Notes: generated by a model not told the origin, from the sequence alone. Positions 32,600-40,985 are shown, counted from the stretch's first letter. The stretch is 64,000 nucleotides of DNA from Bacillota bacterium (GCA_023436245.1 JAEZJZ010000115.1:12681-76680), one strand, 5' to 3'. Translations and numbers: made by a program.

Positions 32600-33898
32600 T
32601 CACTCGGCGTGTGGGTCCACCTCACGCTGGTCCGCAGACGACGGCGCTTGTTCAGGTATGGCTGCAATCACTGAAGCCAACACCTTGCCAGTGTCACGGC
32701 TACCTGTCTCCGAGAGCTTCGCCAAGGTGGCGTCAGTCACCGCAGTCAGCATCTGCATGAACATGCCGGTGCCGGCGTACTTTTTGTCCCCCAACCTAAT
32801 GCCGGCAGCATGCTTCTCCACAAAATCAGTGAGGGCGTTCGCTCCGGCAACCAAGTAATGCGTGTTGATGTTGTTCTTACCCACCAGTCCCTTAACCAAT
32901 GAGGCCGCACCGGTGCCGCCGTGCTGGGCGAAGGGAACGTATCTGCCAACCGCCAGGAACAGCTCGCGCTGCACAGCCCGCAACCGTTCCTCGTCAGGAG
33001 CATGCTTCTCGTCTTTCTTGGCGGCGTGTTCCATGCCGATCGGATAGGCGATCCCGTCGGCTCCTGTGTACATCACGAAGCTGGCCACCTGCCGGGCGAA
33101 TTGCTGCAACTTCTCTCCGGTCAGCTTCTGATACGAGAGCGCTTGCCCGCTCTGGCCGGTGGCGCCGAACTCGGCTTCGATCATCATGTCCTGATTGCCA
33201 AGCAGAGAGCGCACGGAGTCAACTATCTCCCTGGTGACGACGAAATCCAAAATGGGAGGCAGTTTCTCGGTGTCAATCATGCCCCAGGCCGGACGCACCG
33301 CCTGCACCGTCGCCAGGAAATCCCTGCGGAACGCGACATAGGCGGGGCTTACCAGATAATTGACGTACAACTCCATCAGCTTCTCAGTCAGGTCAGCCGC
33401 TTGCCCAAACACGGGATACATGTATTCAGCGGCATGCAGCACTCTGGCCTCGGCTACCCGACGATCCAAGCTCTTTCTGGTCTTCTTCACTTGGGAGAGA
33501 GCGGCCTCATCATACTTCGGAACTTGGAAATGGTCCAGTGCCAACGCCAAGTAGCGCGATCCATATGTTTCCGCAAAGTGATCCAGCATATCTGCCAGCT
33601 GCCGGGCGCCGGCTACCACAGCTGCCTCACCCGCACGTTTGACATCGGCCGGCGTCGGAACACGGCGCGGGTCGCTTCCGAATGTCTCTGCTGCGTTATA
33701 GCTGACCTGCACCAACATCGGTGACTGTTCACCGCTGGCCGCGGCCATGGCAAAGGCCCGTGCTTCCATGTCCAACGGCAGGTTGGCGTTACTCGCCAAC
33801 AGTGTCACGCGCTGATCTTCGGGGAGAAGGTTCCCCTCGGCGTCAAAAGGGCAAAAATGTGTGAAGATCGCGCGAAGCTCTCTACCTGACAACAACAT
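32600..33898 (-). CDS. Class II fructose-bisphosphate aldolase-like protein
   Basis: A 432-residue protein that I read as a divergent member of the class II (zinc) ketose-bisphosphate aldolase family. MLVQVSYNAAETFG matches the early strand, YLALALDHFQVPKY the LDH motif with the catalytic Asp, TGADGIAYPIGMEHAAKK the zinc-His region, and YVPFAQHGGTGAASLVKGLV with KNNINTHYLVAGAN the HGGTG and NINT phosphate-binding motifs. It is longer than typical aldolases of about 300 residues because of an inserted helical region near residues 150 to 220. The substrate is unknown. It lies 32 nt upstream of rex. Confidence 0.72.
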   Translation of the reverse strand: MLLSGRELRAIFTHFCPFDAEGNLLPEDQRVTLLASNANLPLDMEARAFAMAAASGEQSPMLVQVSYNAAETFGSDPRRVPTPADVKRAGEAAVVAGARQLADMLDHFAETYGSRYLALALDHFQVPKYDEAALSQVKKTRKSLDRRVAEARVLHAAEYMYPVFGQAADLTEKLMELYVNYLVSPAYVAFRRDFLATVQAVRPAWGMIDTEKLPPILDFVVTREIVDSVRSLLGNQDMMIEAEFGATGQSGQALSYQKLTGEKLQQFARQVASFVMYTGADGIAYPIGMEHAAKKDEKHAPDEERLRAVQRELFLAVGRYVPFAQHGGTGAASLVKGLVGKNNINTHYLVAGANALTDFVEKHAAGIRLGDKKYAGTGMFMQMLTAVTDATLAKLSETGSRDTGKVLASVIAAIPEQAPSSADQREVDPHAE

Positions 33899-34003
33899 TT
33901 CATCCCTACCCCCTTCATTTTTCCCGTCGCAGGGATCGAAGCCTGCTGTCCGCAGACCAGGCTTAACCACTGCTGTGTACTGATTCTGGAACAAGTAACT
34001 AGA

Positions 34004-34030
34004 TAGCGAGGGCAAGTACTGCCCTCGCTA
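34004..34030 (-). terminator. Terminator of efp
   Basis: TAGCGAGGGCA/TGCCCTCGCTA, an 11-bp stem, six bases beyond the efp stop codon, followed by TCTAGTTACTTG. Confidence 0.8.
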
Positions 34031-34035
34031 CTAAT

Positions 34036-34593
34036 TTACACCCTATCCAAGTATTCGCGAGTGCGAGTGTCGATCCGAACCTTGTCTCCCACGTTGATGA
34101 AAAACGGTACGTTCACCACCAGGCCGGTCTCCATGGTCGCTGGCTTGCCGCCGCCGGCAGCGGTATCGCCCTTCACTCCGGGCGCAGTGTCGGCAACGAC
34201 CAACTCGACATAGTACGGCAACTCGATGCCGATGATCCTGGTCTGGTACATCACCACGGTGATGTTCTCGTTCTCTTTCAGGAACTTGATGTCATCGCCA
34301 AGCGTGTCATGGGCGATGTTCACCTGGTCGTATGTTTCAGTATCCATGAAGGTGAAGAAATCGCCGGCATCATAGAGATACTGCATCTCTTTGCGCTCCA
34401 CGTGTGCCCGGCTCATTTTCTCGCCGGCGCGGAATGTGCGCTCCTGCACGGCCCCCGTCTCCACATTCTTCAGCTTCGCCCGCACGAAAGCGGCGCCCTT
34501 GCCCGGTTTCACATGCTGAAAGTCCACAATGGTGAAAACGGCGCCTTCCATCTCAATTGTCAGGCCGGTTCTAAATTCGCTGGTCGAAATCAA
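34036..34593 (-). CDS. efp: Translation elongation factor P
   Basis: A 185-residue EF-P, which relieves ribosome stalling at polyproline. The three beta-barrel domains follow normal order: MISTSEFRTGLTIEMEGAVF, VDFQHVKPGKGAAFVRAKLK with the lysine that is modified in many bacteria, then YLYDAGDFFTFMDTETYDQ, and the C-terminal FINVGDKVRIDTRTREYLDR. The start is TTG with GGAGGTAGTTGGC. It follows pepP and aroQ as in many Clostridia. EF-P would support translation of the Pro-rich segments in nearby SpoIIIAG and the M14 enzyme. Confidence 0.97.
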   Translation of the reverse strand: MISTSEFRTGLTIEMEGAVFTIVDFQHVKPGKGAAFVRAKLKNVETGAVQERTFRAGEKMSRAHVERKEMQYLYDAGDFFTFMDTETYDQVNIAHDTLGDDIKFLKENENITVVMYQTRIIGIELPYYVELVVADTAPGVKGDTAAGGGKPATMETGLVVNVPFFINVGDKVRIDTRTREYLDRV

Positions 34594-34726
34594 GCCAACT
34601 ACCTCCTCGTTACTTGCAGAAAAGCTACGGTGTTGCCACTCTGTCTTAGTCTGCGCAGCTACACCCTTATAGATTAACTGTTAGCATAAAACGCACAGGA
34701 TTGCAAACTTTTCTCACCAAATGGTC

Positions 34727-35791
34727 CTAGATCACAATGAGCTCCTTACTAAATTGGTTGAAGTTCCTATATCCTGCATCCGTGACCACCACCATGTCCT
34801 CAATCCGCACTCCGCCAAATTCTGGGATGTAGATGCCGGGTTCCACAGTGACGATCATGCCGGGCTGCAGCACTGTCTCGCCGCGAGCGCCGGCGGAGGG
34901 ACCCTCGTGAATCTCGAGGCCAACGCCATGACCCAGTCCGTGGCCGAAATATCGGCCGTACCCGGCTGCAGTGATCAGGTCGCGGGCAACCTTGTCCACA
35001 TCCTTGCCTTTGACTCCCGGTCTCACCGCCTCCTGGGCGGCCAACTGCGCCCGAAGGACGATGCGGTAAACTTCAAGCTGGCGTTCGTTCGGCTGCCCCA
35101 GCACGACGGTGCGGGTCATGTCCGAGCGATAGCCATGCACGGTTGCCCCAAAGTCGAGGGTGAGAAAGTCTCCGCTCTGCAGCGTGCGGTCGGTGGGCGC
35201 GCCGTGTGGCAGAGCCGAGCGCGGCCCTGAGGCGGAGATAATCGGGAAGGCTACTTCTTCCGCGCCCCGCCGACGCATGGCGATCTCCAACTCGAAGGCA
35301 ATTTCCGTCTCCGTGCGACCAACAGCAATCTGCTGCACGATCTCTGAGAAAGCCGCCTCGGCAATATCCGTGGCCTGTTGCATAGACGAGAGCTCCGCTT
35401 CGTCCTTCACCTGCCGGAGCAAGCCAACCAAACCATCGGTCGGCACGAGTTCCAGCTGCAGCCGCTGCTCGAGACCGCTATATTGCGCATAGCTGAGATT
35501 ATCCTGCTCAAAACCGAGTCGCGTGATGCCAAGCCGTGCCGCCAAGTCCGGCAGGCTGTCCATCCATACCGGGGCGTGCTGCTCCACGGTGAAGTCCGGA
35601 GCCTGCGCAGTCGCTTGCTGCACGTAGCGGAAATCGGTCAAGAGCACCGCGGCTTGCGGCGTGACCACCAGGTAGGCTGATGAGCCCAGAAAACCGCTCA
35701 AATAGACCCGATTTTCGCGTTTGGTCACCAGCAGACCGTCAATTCCCAAATCCCGCATTCCTAGGCGCAACGCTTCCAATCGCTTCGACAT
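34727..35791 (-). CDS. pepP: Xaa-Pro peptidase (M24 family)
   Basis: A 354-residue M24B aminopeptidase that removes N-terminal residues before proline. The N-terminal creatinase-like domain (MSKRLEALRLGMRDLGIDGL) precedes the pita-bread catalytic domain: LTLDFGATVHGYRSDMTRTV (two metal-binding Asp), FGHGLGHGVGLEIHEGPSAG (His), TVEPGIYIPEFGGVRIEDMV (two Glu). The ATG behind GAGGAGGGTGATT is preferred to an earlier one in the aroQ tail region. The aroQ-pepP-efp order is widely conserved in Bacillota. Confidence 0.94.
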   Translation of the reverse strand: MSKRLEALRLGMRDLGIDGLLVTKRENRVYLSGFLGSSAYLVVTPQAAVLLTDFRYVQQATAQAPDFTVEQHAPVWMDSLPDLAARLGITRLGFEQDNLSYAQYSGLEQRLQLELVPTDGLVGLLRQVKDEAELSSMQQATDIAEAAFSEIVQQIAVGRTETEIAFELEIAMRRRGAEEVAFPIISASGPRSALPHGAPTDRTLQSGDFLTLDFGATVHGYRSDMTRTVVLGQPNERQLEVYRIVLRAQLAAQEAVRPGVKGKDVDKVARDLITAAGYGRYFGHGLGHGVGLEIHEGPSAGARGETVLQPGMIVTVEPGIYIPEFGGVRIEDMVVVTDAGYRNFNQFSKELIVI

Positions 35792-35831
35792 AATCACCCT
35801 CCTCACAATATCCAGATAGCGGCCTCCACCA

Positions 35832-36308
35832 TCAGGACGGTGGATTGCCGTGATGAGCACTGACCAGTGTCTGATTGCGGGCCAGATGCACCGCCTCAGC
35901 CAAGGCCAGCATGTAACCGTGGTAGCCGAAGCCGGAGATCTGCCCCACCGCCACCGGGGCGATCACGGACTGACGGCGGAACTCCTCGCGCGCATGAATG
36001 TTCGTCAAATGCACTTCAATTGTGGGCAATCCGGCGGCGGCAATGGCATCGCGGATCGCATAGCTGTAATGGGTGTACGCTCCCGGATTGATGATCAAGC
36101 AATCGATATCTGCAACGGCAGCATGAATCAGATCGATGATCTCGCCTTCGCTGTTGGATTGGTTGATCCTGACCTCCAGGCCCAGCCGCTCCGCCTCGGT
36201 GTGAATCAGATGATCGATCTCAAGTAGCGACATGCTCCCGTAAACACTTCTTTCCCGGCGTCCCTGCATGTTCAAATTTGGTCCATGAATAACCTGAATG
36301 CGCGCCAC
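35832..36308 (-). CDS. aroQ: Type II 3-dehydroquinate dehydratase
   Basis: A 158-residue dodecameric AroQ, third enzyme of the shikimate pathway. Family motifs are IQVIHGPNLNMQGRRERSVY (with the catalytic Tyr loop), RINQSNSEGEIIDLIHAA, IINPGAYTHYSYAIRDAI and EVHLTNIHAREEFRRQSVIA with the catalytic His. GYHGYMLALAEAV closes the domain. The start is GTG. Three further shikimate genes, aroB, aroK and aroE, lie 8 to 11 kb away, associated with the pilus operon. Confidence 0.95.
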   Translation of the reverse strand: MARIQVIHGPNLNMQGRRERSVYGSMSLLEIDHLIHTEAERLGLEVRINQSNSEGEIIDLIHAAVADIDCLIINPGAYTHYSYAIRDAIAAAGLPTIEVHLTNIHAREEFRRQSVIAPVAVGQISGFGYHGYMLALAEAVHLARNQTLVSAHHGNPPS

Positions 36309-36351
36309 ATGTTCACCTCCTCAGTCGTCTTCCCGCGCTGTAGGTCTCGCA

Positions 36352-36490
36352 GCGTGCGAGACCACTCAAATTGTCCCTCTTAGCGGCTCGGATTGCCGAG
36401 CCGATCCCTGCCCCGCAGCATGCTGCAGGGTCTACGGTAAGGAGAACTCCTGAACGCTCTCAGCATGCCGGAACCTCAACGGAGCACAGT
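36352..36490. repeat. Type B repeat with an adjoining inverted fragment
   Basis: A degenerate GTGCGAGACCACTCAAATTG end precedes AGCGGCTCGGATTGCCGAGC, CGATCCCTGCCCCGCAGCAT and GCTGCAGGGTCTACGGTAAG. A reversed fragment follows (GAACGCTCTCAGCATGCCGG, then AACCTCAACGGAGCACA). It fills the 267-base gap between the M14 gene and aroQ. Confidence 0.75.
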
Positions 36491-36575
36491 TGCTTAGCTG
36501 TACTTTGTTCGGCGGCACTCTAGACAATTCCTGCAAACCCAGAGAGAAGAGTCGGGGGAACTGCCGCGTGGCTCT

Positions 36576-37670
36576 TCAAGGCTTGACAGTCGTCAGAAAC
36601 TGAGCGATCACCAACGGAACGTGCCGGTTTCGACGCCACATGTCCGTGAACTCAGGCAGCGGACGTGTCTTGTTGCGACCGAGCTCGATGATCAGACTGG
36701 GGATCTGATAGGTCGAAATAGCGTAGTCCTTGGCCAAACCGCCGATTCCGCCGGAACTGTCCCGCACCGGATATCCAGTAGCCCGGGACACCAGATTGGC
36801 CAGTGCGCGGTCCCGCTTCAGGTCATCACCCGTCTGATGATAGTAATAGTAGACCAGATTGCCGACTGTGTGGAAGCTGACCTGGGCCTGAAACTGCTCT
36901 GCCTGATAGAGCTCGTGCATGGCCAGAATCTCTGGTTCTGAGAGGGCCTTCGGCCCGGCATAATTGGCGGCGGCCGGACGGGAGGGACCGTAGCCTTGGG
37001 CATAGGTCCAGTTGGCTGGGTACTGCCGGTTGAGGTCCACCCCGCGAGCATTCGCCTTCCAGCGAGTGAAGTTCTTGGACCCGCCGTTCATCTTGAGTAG
37101 ACTCTGATAATCCAAACTGCTTTCTCCCAGGCTGGCCACAATCTCCACACCGTCCGGGTTGACCATTGGCACAAAATAGAAAGTCACCTGCTCGCCGATC
37201 TGCCGCAGATCATACTGATTGAACATGCTGCCGGTGTGGTAGTAATGGGCGTAATGCTCTACCATCGTCATCAGCAGGAAGCTGCCAATCCACTCGTTGG
37301 CATGATGGCTACCATCCAGCAGTATCTTCACCGGACCGCGCCCCAGCTTCAGTTGGTAGATGGCGCGGCCTTCCACCGACTGGCCGATGATGTCCGCTTG
37401 CAGCAAGGGATATTGATCGAGCAGAGCCCGGATGTCCTCCACCATCTGCTCATATGTGTAAATAGACTTGGTGCGCACGTTGGATTGAAACTCCAGTTCG
37501 GGCCAGATCGGCAACTCCAGATCGCTGACCAGCGGAGGAGCTGGGGTGCTGGCAGTTGGTGGTGGCTGGGCCTGGACGTAGAACCAGATATCGACATACA
37601 GGTACCCCACCAGGATGACCAGAATGCCGCAGAGAACGAGCAGAATGCGCTTGATGGCAGAGACCCCCAT
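36576..37670 (-). CDS. M14 family zinc carboxypeptidase, membrane-anchored or secreted
   Basis: A 364-residue M14 metallopeptidase of the gamma-D-glutamyl-diamino acid peptidase (ENP1) type. An N-terminal signal-anchor (ILLVLCGILVILVGYLYVDI) and a Pro-rich linker precede the catalytic domain. LLDGSHHANEWIGSFLLMTM provides the zinc HxxE, YFVPMVNPDGVEIV and ARGVDLNRQYPANW are the substrate-binding Asn-Arg motifs, VSFHTVGNLVYYYYHQTGDD provides the third zinc ligand His, and IPSLIIELGRNKTRP the catalytic Glu. It probably trims peptidoglycan peptides outside the membrane, possibly in spores. The ribosome site is weak. Confidence 0.88.
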   Translation of the reverse strand: MGVSAIKRILLVLCGILVILVGYLYVDIWFYVQAQPPPTASTPAPPLVSDLELPIWPELEFQSNVRTKSIYTYEQMVEDIRALLDQYPLLQADIIGQSVEGRAIYQLKLGRGPVKILLDGSHHANEWIGSFLLMTMVEHYAHYYHTGSMFNQYDLRQIGEQVTFYFVPMVNPDGVEIVASLGESSLDYQSLLKMNGGSKNFTRWKANARGVDLNRQYPANWTYAQGYGPSRPAAANYAGPKALSEPEILAMHELYQAEQFQAQVSFHTVGNLVYYYYHQTGDDLKRDRALANLVSRATGYPVRDSSGGIGGLAKDYAISTYQIPSLIIELGRNKTRPLPEFTDMWRRNRHVPLVIAQFLTTVKP

Positions 37671-37729
37671 CCGAAACTAGCAGTCATTCTGATGTGATTC
37701 GACGCCTGGCGCAGGGATTCCTGTTCACA

Positions 37730-37765
37730 AGCAGGGGGCACGTCAGTCTGACGTGCCCCCTGCTT
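37730..37765 (-). terminator. Long perfect hairpin after the YkuS-like gene
   Basis: AGCAGGGGGCACGTCA/TGACGTGCCCCCTGCT, a 16-bp stem with a 3-nt loop, lies 38 nt beyond the stop codon. The T-run (TTGTG) is poor, so it may terminate transcription or act as an mRNA end barrier. Confidence 0.6.
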
Positions 37766-37802
37766 CCAATGTTGTGCCCAACAAACTCGCGGTGAAAACA
37801 GT

Positions 37803-38072
37803 CTACCAGGCAGATTTGACCCTGGCCACAATCTCCTCCACGCTCAGTTCATCTGCGTTCAGCATCAGCACCATGTCATCCGTTCCTCCACCGCCGTCAG
37901 CCAGGTTCTGCCTGCTCTTCACACCAGATTCAGCCGGCCTGACTTTAGCAGAGTAGATGATGGCAGAAATCGATCTACCCGTATCGGCCACATCCACCAC
38001 CTTGATGCCTTCCTTGCGCAGCGCGTCAGCCACTTCCTCCAGCCCGTCCATCACAGCTACCGTCTTCAGCAC
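37803..38072 (-). CDS. Small YkuS/UPF0180-like protein
   Basis: An 89-residue protein beginning MLKTVAVMDGLEEVADALRK, followed by EGIKVVDVADTG. This start resembles the UPF0180 (YkuS) family, in which a short N-terminal helix-strand unit binds no known cofactor. The C-terminal half (TDDMVLMLNADELSVEEIVA) fits less well and the usual cysteines are missing. The GTG behind GGGAGGTGTACGT is preferred; the longer open frame runs into a hairpin repeat. Function is unknown. Confidence 0.65.
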   Translation of the reverse strand: MLKTVAVMDGLEEVADALRKEGIKVVDVADTGRSISAIIYSAKVRPAESGVKSRQNLADGGGGTDDMVLMLNADELSVEEIVARVKSAW

Positions 38073-38097
38073 ACGTACACCTCCCTGGTTAGTATTG

Positions 38098-38132
38098 CCT
38101 TGGAACGGGGGGACAGTCCCCCCGTTCCAAGG
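38098..38132. repeat. Perfect 16-bp palindrome of the GGGGACAGTCCCC type
   Basis: CCTTGGAACGGGGGGA/TCCCCCCGTTCCAAGG around a CAG loop. Similar GGGACAGTCCCC and GTCCCA hairpins are common intergenic repeats in Bacillota; a related hairpin occurs near 63.85 kb. Confidence 0.7.
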
Positions 38133-38163
38133 AAAAGCTGAGGCCGCCATCTGGCGACCTCAG
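38132..38163 (-). terminator. Terminator of the amidohydrolase pair
   Basis: CTGAGGTCGCCA/TGGCGGCCTCAG forms a nearly perfect 12-bp stem followed by CTTTTCC on the minus strand, 20 nt beyond the stop codon. Confidence 0.8.
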
Positions 38164-38183
38164 TCTGGTCTTGGTCAATGGAA

Positions 38184-39434
38184 CTAGTGGTGATGTCCGC
38201 AGCCGCAGCCGCCCTCATGATCGTGGTCATGGTCTCCGCCGCAGCAGCAGCCCTCTTCGTCGCCGGACTCAAAGCCGACTTCGTAGACCAACTCACCTTC
38301 AATGAAGGTGGCCAGCACGGTGCTGTAAACTCGGAGCGGATGACCGTCCCAAATCACCAGGTCGGCATCCTTGCCAGCTTCCACACTGCCCAAGCGGTCG
38401 GCCATGCCGATGATCTCGGCTGGGTAGATGGTCATCGCCTTCATTGCCTCATCCGGGCAGAGACCGCCACGCACGGCCAAGCCGGCTTGCATAGGCAGAG
38501 AGACGATCGGGCAATCCGGATGGTTGGTGGTGAGAGCGAATTTCACGCCTGCCTCCGCCAACTGCGCGGGGGTGGTGATGGTGCGCTGAGCCGTTTCCAC
38601 CTTCATTCTGGATTGGGAGATTGGTCCGAGGATGACCGGCACGTCGGCAGCCTTGATGGAAGCAGCCACCTTGTGGGACTCGGTTGCCGTCACCAGAATC
38701 AGCTTCACGCCGAACTCCTTGGCTACTCTCAGTGCAGTCACGATGTCATCCCCGCGATGGGCGTGGACGTAAAGCGGCATTTCACCGGCCAGCACTTTGG
38801 CCAGGGCCTCGTTCTGCAGGTTGCGCTCGGGAGCCTTGTCCGGGTTCTCGGCTGCTTTGGCCAGCTTCTTCTGGTACTCGGCAGCCTTGGCCAGCGCCTC
38901 GCGCAGCACAGCGGCAGTGCCCATGCGGGTACTGGGCAGCTTCTTGGCAGAGCGCCAAGCGTTCTTCGGATCCTCGCCCAGAGCCACCTTCATGCCGGCA
39001 GTGCGCACGAACAGCTCATCAGCCGTTGCCCGTTCAAACATCTTGAAGATGCCGGCCTGGCCGCCGATCACGTTGGCCGTTCCGGGGGCGGAAACGACGG
39101 TGGTGACACCGGCTTCCTGGGCGTCAAGCACTCCCATGTCCTCCGGGTTGAAGCCGTCCAAAGCGTGCAGATGCGGCATCGCCGGGCTCTGCGTGTTCTC
39201 GTTGCGATCGTCGCCTTCCCAACGCAGGCCCTCTTCCTTCAGGCCGATGGCCGCTTGCGCGTCGATCAGGCCGGGAGTCAGATAAGCGCCTTCGATGTCC
39301 AGAATGTCGGCGTCATCGGGGATGGCCACGTTGCTGCCTACCTCGACGATCTTCCCATCCTGCACCAGAACGATGCCGTTCTCGATTTCGCCGTTAGTGA
39401 TGGTCAGAATATGAGCGTTGATAATCGCTAGCAC
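38184..39434 (-). CDS. Amidohydrolase-fold paralogue lacking metal ligands, with Cys/His-rich C-terminal tail
   Basis: A 416-residue protein of the amidohydrolase superfamily (imidazolonepropionase-related), collinear with its upstream neighbour. The usual HxH after the first strand is DAQAAIG here, against DAHAHVS in the paralogue. The later EHATEGHK is VTATESHK and the TDHP aspartate is Asn (TNHPD). The HAHR and SHK histidines remain. Hydrolytic activity is therefore doubtful. The last 20 residues (CCCGGDHDHDHEGGCGCGHH) form a striking metal-binding tail absent from the paralogue. The GTG start has GGAGGGGATACC. It may be a metal-storage or regulatory partner of the active enzyme; this is inference. 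Confidence 0.85.
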   Translation of the reverse strand: MLAIINAHILTITNGEIENGIVLVQDGKIVEVGSNVAIPDDADILDIEGAYLTPGLIDAQAAIGLKEEGLRWEGDDRNENTQSPAMPHLHALDGFNPEDMGVLDAQEAGVTTVVSAPGTANVIGGQAGIFKMFERATADELFVRTAGMKVALGEDPKNAWRSAKKLPSTRMGTAAVLREALAKAAEYQKKLAKAAENPDKAPERNLQNEALAKVLAGEMPLYVHAHRGDDIVTALRVAKEFGVKLILVTATESHKVAASIKAADVPVILGPISQSRMKVETAQRTITTPAQLAEAGVKFALTTNHPDCPIVSLPMQAGLAVRGGLCPDEAMKAMTIYPAEIIGMADRLGSVEAGKDADLVIWDGHPLRVYSTVLATFIEGELVYEVGFESGDEEGCCCGGDHDHDHEGGCGCGHHH

Positions 39435-39446
39435 GGTATCCCCTCC

Positions 39447-40607
39447 TTACTGGCGCTGGTAGACTACGCTACCATTGATGATCGTGTATTCCACGTGAGT
39501 GTCATACTCAAACGGATGATTATCCCAAACGACGATGTCTGCTTCCTTGCCGGGCACCAAAGAACCAACCCGCTCGGCCACTCCACAGATCTCGGCGGCG
39601 GTCAGGGTGATGGCCCGCATGGCTTCGTCTTCATCCATGCCGTTCTTCACGGCCAAACCGGCGCAGATCGGCAAGTAGTGTACGGGGATAATCGGATGGT
39701 CGGTCATCAGCGCAACCTTCACGCCGGCTTCGGCGCAGATGCCGGCAGTGGCCAGCGAGCGGTCCCGCACCTCAACCTTGGAACGCGCGGTGAGCGATGG
39801 ACCCACAATGATAGCCACGTCATTCTTGGCCAGTTCATGGGCAATCTTGTGGCCTTCAGTGGCATGCTCGATCGTCACCTTGATGTTGAACTCCTTGGCC
39901 ACGCGGATCACGGTCATCATGTCGTCGGCGCGGTGGCAATGGGTGCGGAGCGGCAGTTCGCGCTTGAGCACACGGACCATGTTCTCGAGCCCCAGATCGC
40001 GGGCCGGCATCTTCTCGGGATCGCCGTTCGCCTTCTCGATCTTCTGCTGATAGTTCTGTGCCTTGACCAGCGTCTCGCGCAACAGAGCAGCTACGCCCAT
40101 GCGGGTCTTCGGCATCAGATTACGTCCGCCGTAAGCACCCTTCGGGTTCTCGCCAGTCGCGGCCTTGATGCCGGACGGAGAGAGCATGATCATTTCGTCG
40201 ACCGTCTCACCGTATGTATGCATGGTCACGCCCTCGCCGCCGACCACATTGCCGCTGCCAGGCGCGGACCAAATGGTGGTGACACCGCCCCGGAATGCAT
40301 CGTGCAAACCGATTTCGTCCGGGTTGATGCCGTCGATCGCCCTGACCGAAGCCGTGATCGGACTGGTCATTTCGTTGACGTCGTCGCCCTCCCAGCCGAG
40401 ACCTTCCTCCCAGATGGAGACGTGGGCGTGGGCATCGATGATCCCGGGAGTAACGAACTTGCCGGTGGCGTCAATTACTTCCGCACCAGCCGGAATGGTC
40501 ACGTCCTTGCCGACGGCCACGATTTTGCCGTCGTCAACCAGGACGGTACCACCCTCAATCACGCCGTTCTCGATAGTATAGACTACACCGTTCTTGATGG
40601 CTAACAA
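39447..40607 (-). CDS. Amidohydrolase (imidazolonepropionase-related), metal ligands intact
   Basis: A 386-residue cyclic amidohydrolase. After the N-terminal beta domain (MLAIKNGVVYTIENGVIEGG) come the metal ligands: TPGIIDAHAHVSIWEEG (HxH), LRTHCHRADD, TIEHATEGHKIAHELAKN and LMTDHPIIPVHYL (Asp). The C-terminus returns to the small domain (PGKEADIVVWDNHPFEYDTH). The natural substrate is unknown; the family acts on cyclic amides or isoaspartyl and N-acyl substrates. The start is TTG with GGAGGG eight bases upstream. It is followed after 12 nt by a paralogue with decayed active site, clearly a tandem duplication. Confidence 0.9.
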   Translation of the reverse strand: MLAIKNGVVYTIENGVIEGGTVLVDDGKIVAVGKDVTIPAGAEVIDATGKFVTPGIIDAHAHVSIWEEGLGWEGDDVNEMTSPITASVRAIDGINPDEIGLHDAFRGGVTTIWSAPGSGNVVGGEGVTMHTYGETVDEMIMLSPSGIKAATGENPKGAYGGRNLMPKTRMGVAALLRETLVKAQNYQQKIEKANGDPEKMPARDLGLENMVRVLKRELPLRTHCHRADDMMTVIRVAKEFNIKVTIEHATEGHKIAHELAKNDVAIIVGPSLTARSKVEVRDRSLATAGICAEAGVKVALMTDHPIIPVHYLPICAGLAVKNGMDEDEAMRAITLTAAEICGVAERVGSLVPGKEADIVVWDNHPFEYDTHVEYTIINGSVVYQRQ

Positions 40608-40789
40608 GCTTGATTCCCTCCTTACTTGCTTCCTGCCTGAGATTGAACCTCTGCAAGGCTTCGACTATCTCCTCATATACTCCTGCCAACTAAGCAAAAA
40701 TAATACACATCGATGCATCACCCGTGTTGGAAGCCCTGTGTTGTGGTGGCGGCCGTCTGGAGCGACCAGCGGGCGCCAAAGGTGCAAGC

Positions 40790-40978
40790 CGATTCTTGAC
40801 AAGCAAGAATCGCTCTATTAGAGATCGCAACACTTTGTGTTGCTGGCATGGGCGCCCCTACGGAGCTGTGCGTGTGCCCGTAGGGGTCGCATGCGTGCGA
40901 CCCGACTATAATCACGTTGCAACGGCTCTTGGTTCATGCCGAACCTCTACGGAGCACAAATGGAACGCTCTCGCGATC
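40790..40978. repeat. Reverse type A, type C and reverse type B repeats in series
   Basis: A reverse type A unit (GTGCAAGCCGATTCTTGACA, AGCAAGAATCGCTCTATTAG, GATCGCAACACTTTGTGTTG) runs straight into type C (GGCATGGGCGCCCCTACG, core, CCGTAGGGGTCGCATGCGTG, CGACCCG). A reversed type B fragment follows (CATGCCGAACCTCTACGGAG, CACAAATGGAACGCTCTCGC). The three cover half of the 378-base gap between the ABC-F gene and the amidohydrolase; the rest shows nothing recognisable. Confidence 0.8.
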
Positions 40979-40985
40979 ACTGTTC

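Noticed and set aside
38178..40604. Two long plus-strand open frames (417 and 369 codons) opposite the amidohydrolases
   Set aside because: They are exact antisense shadows of well-supported genes and have no ribosome site or recognisable domain. Codon bias on the minus strand keeps the opposite frame open.
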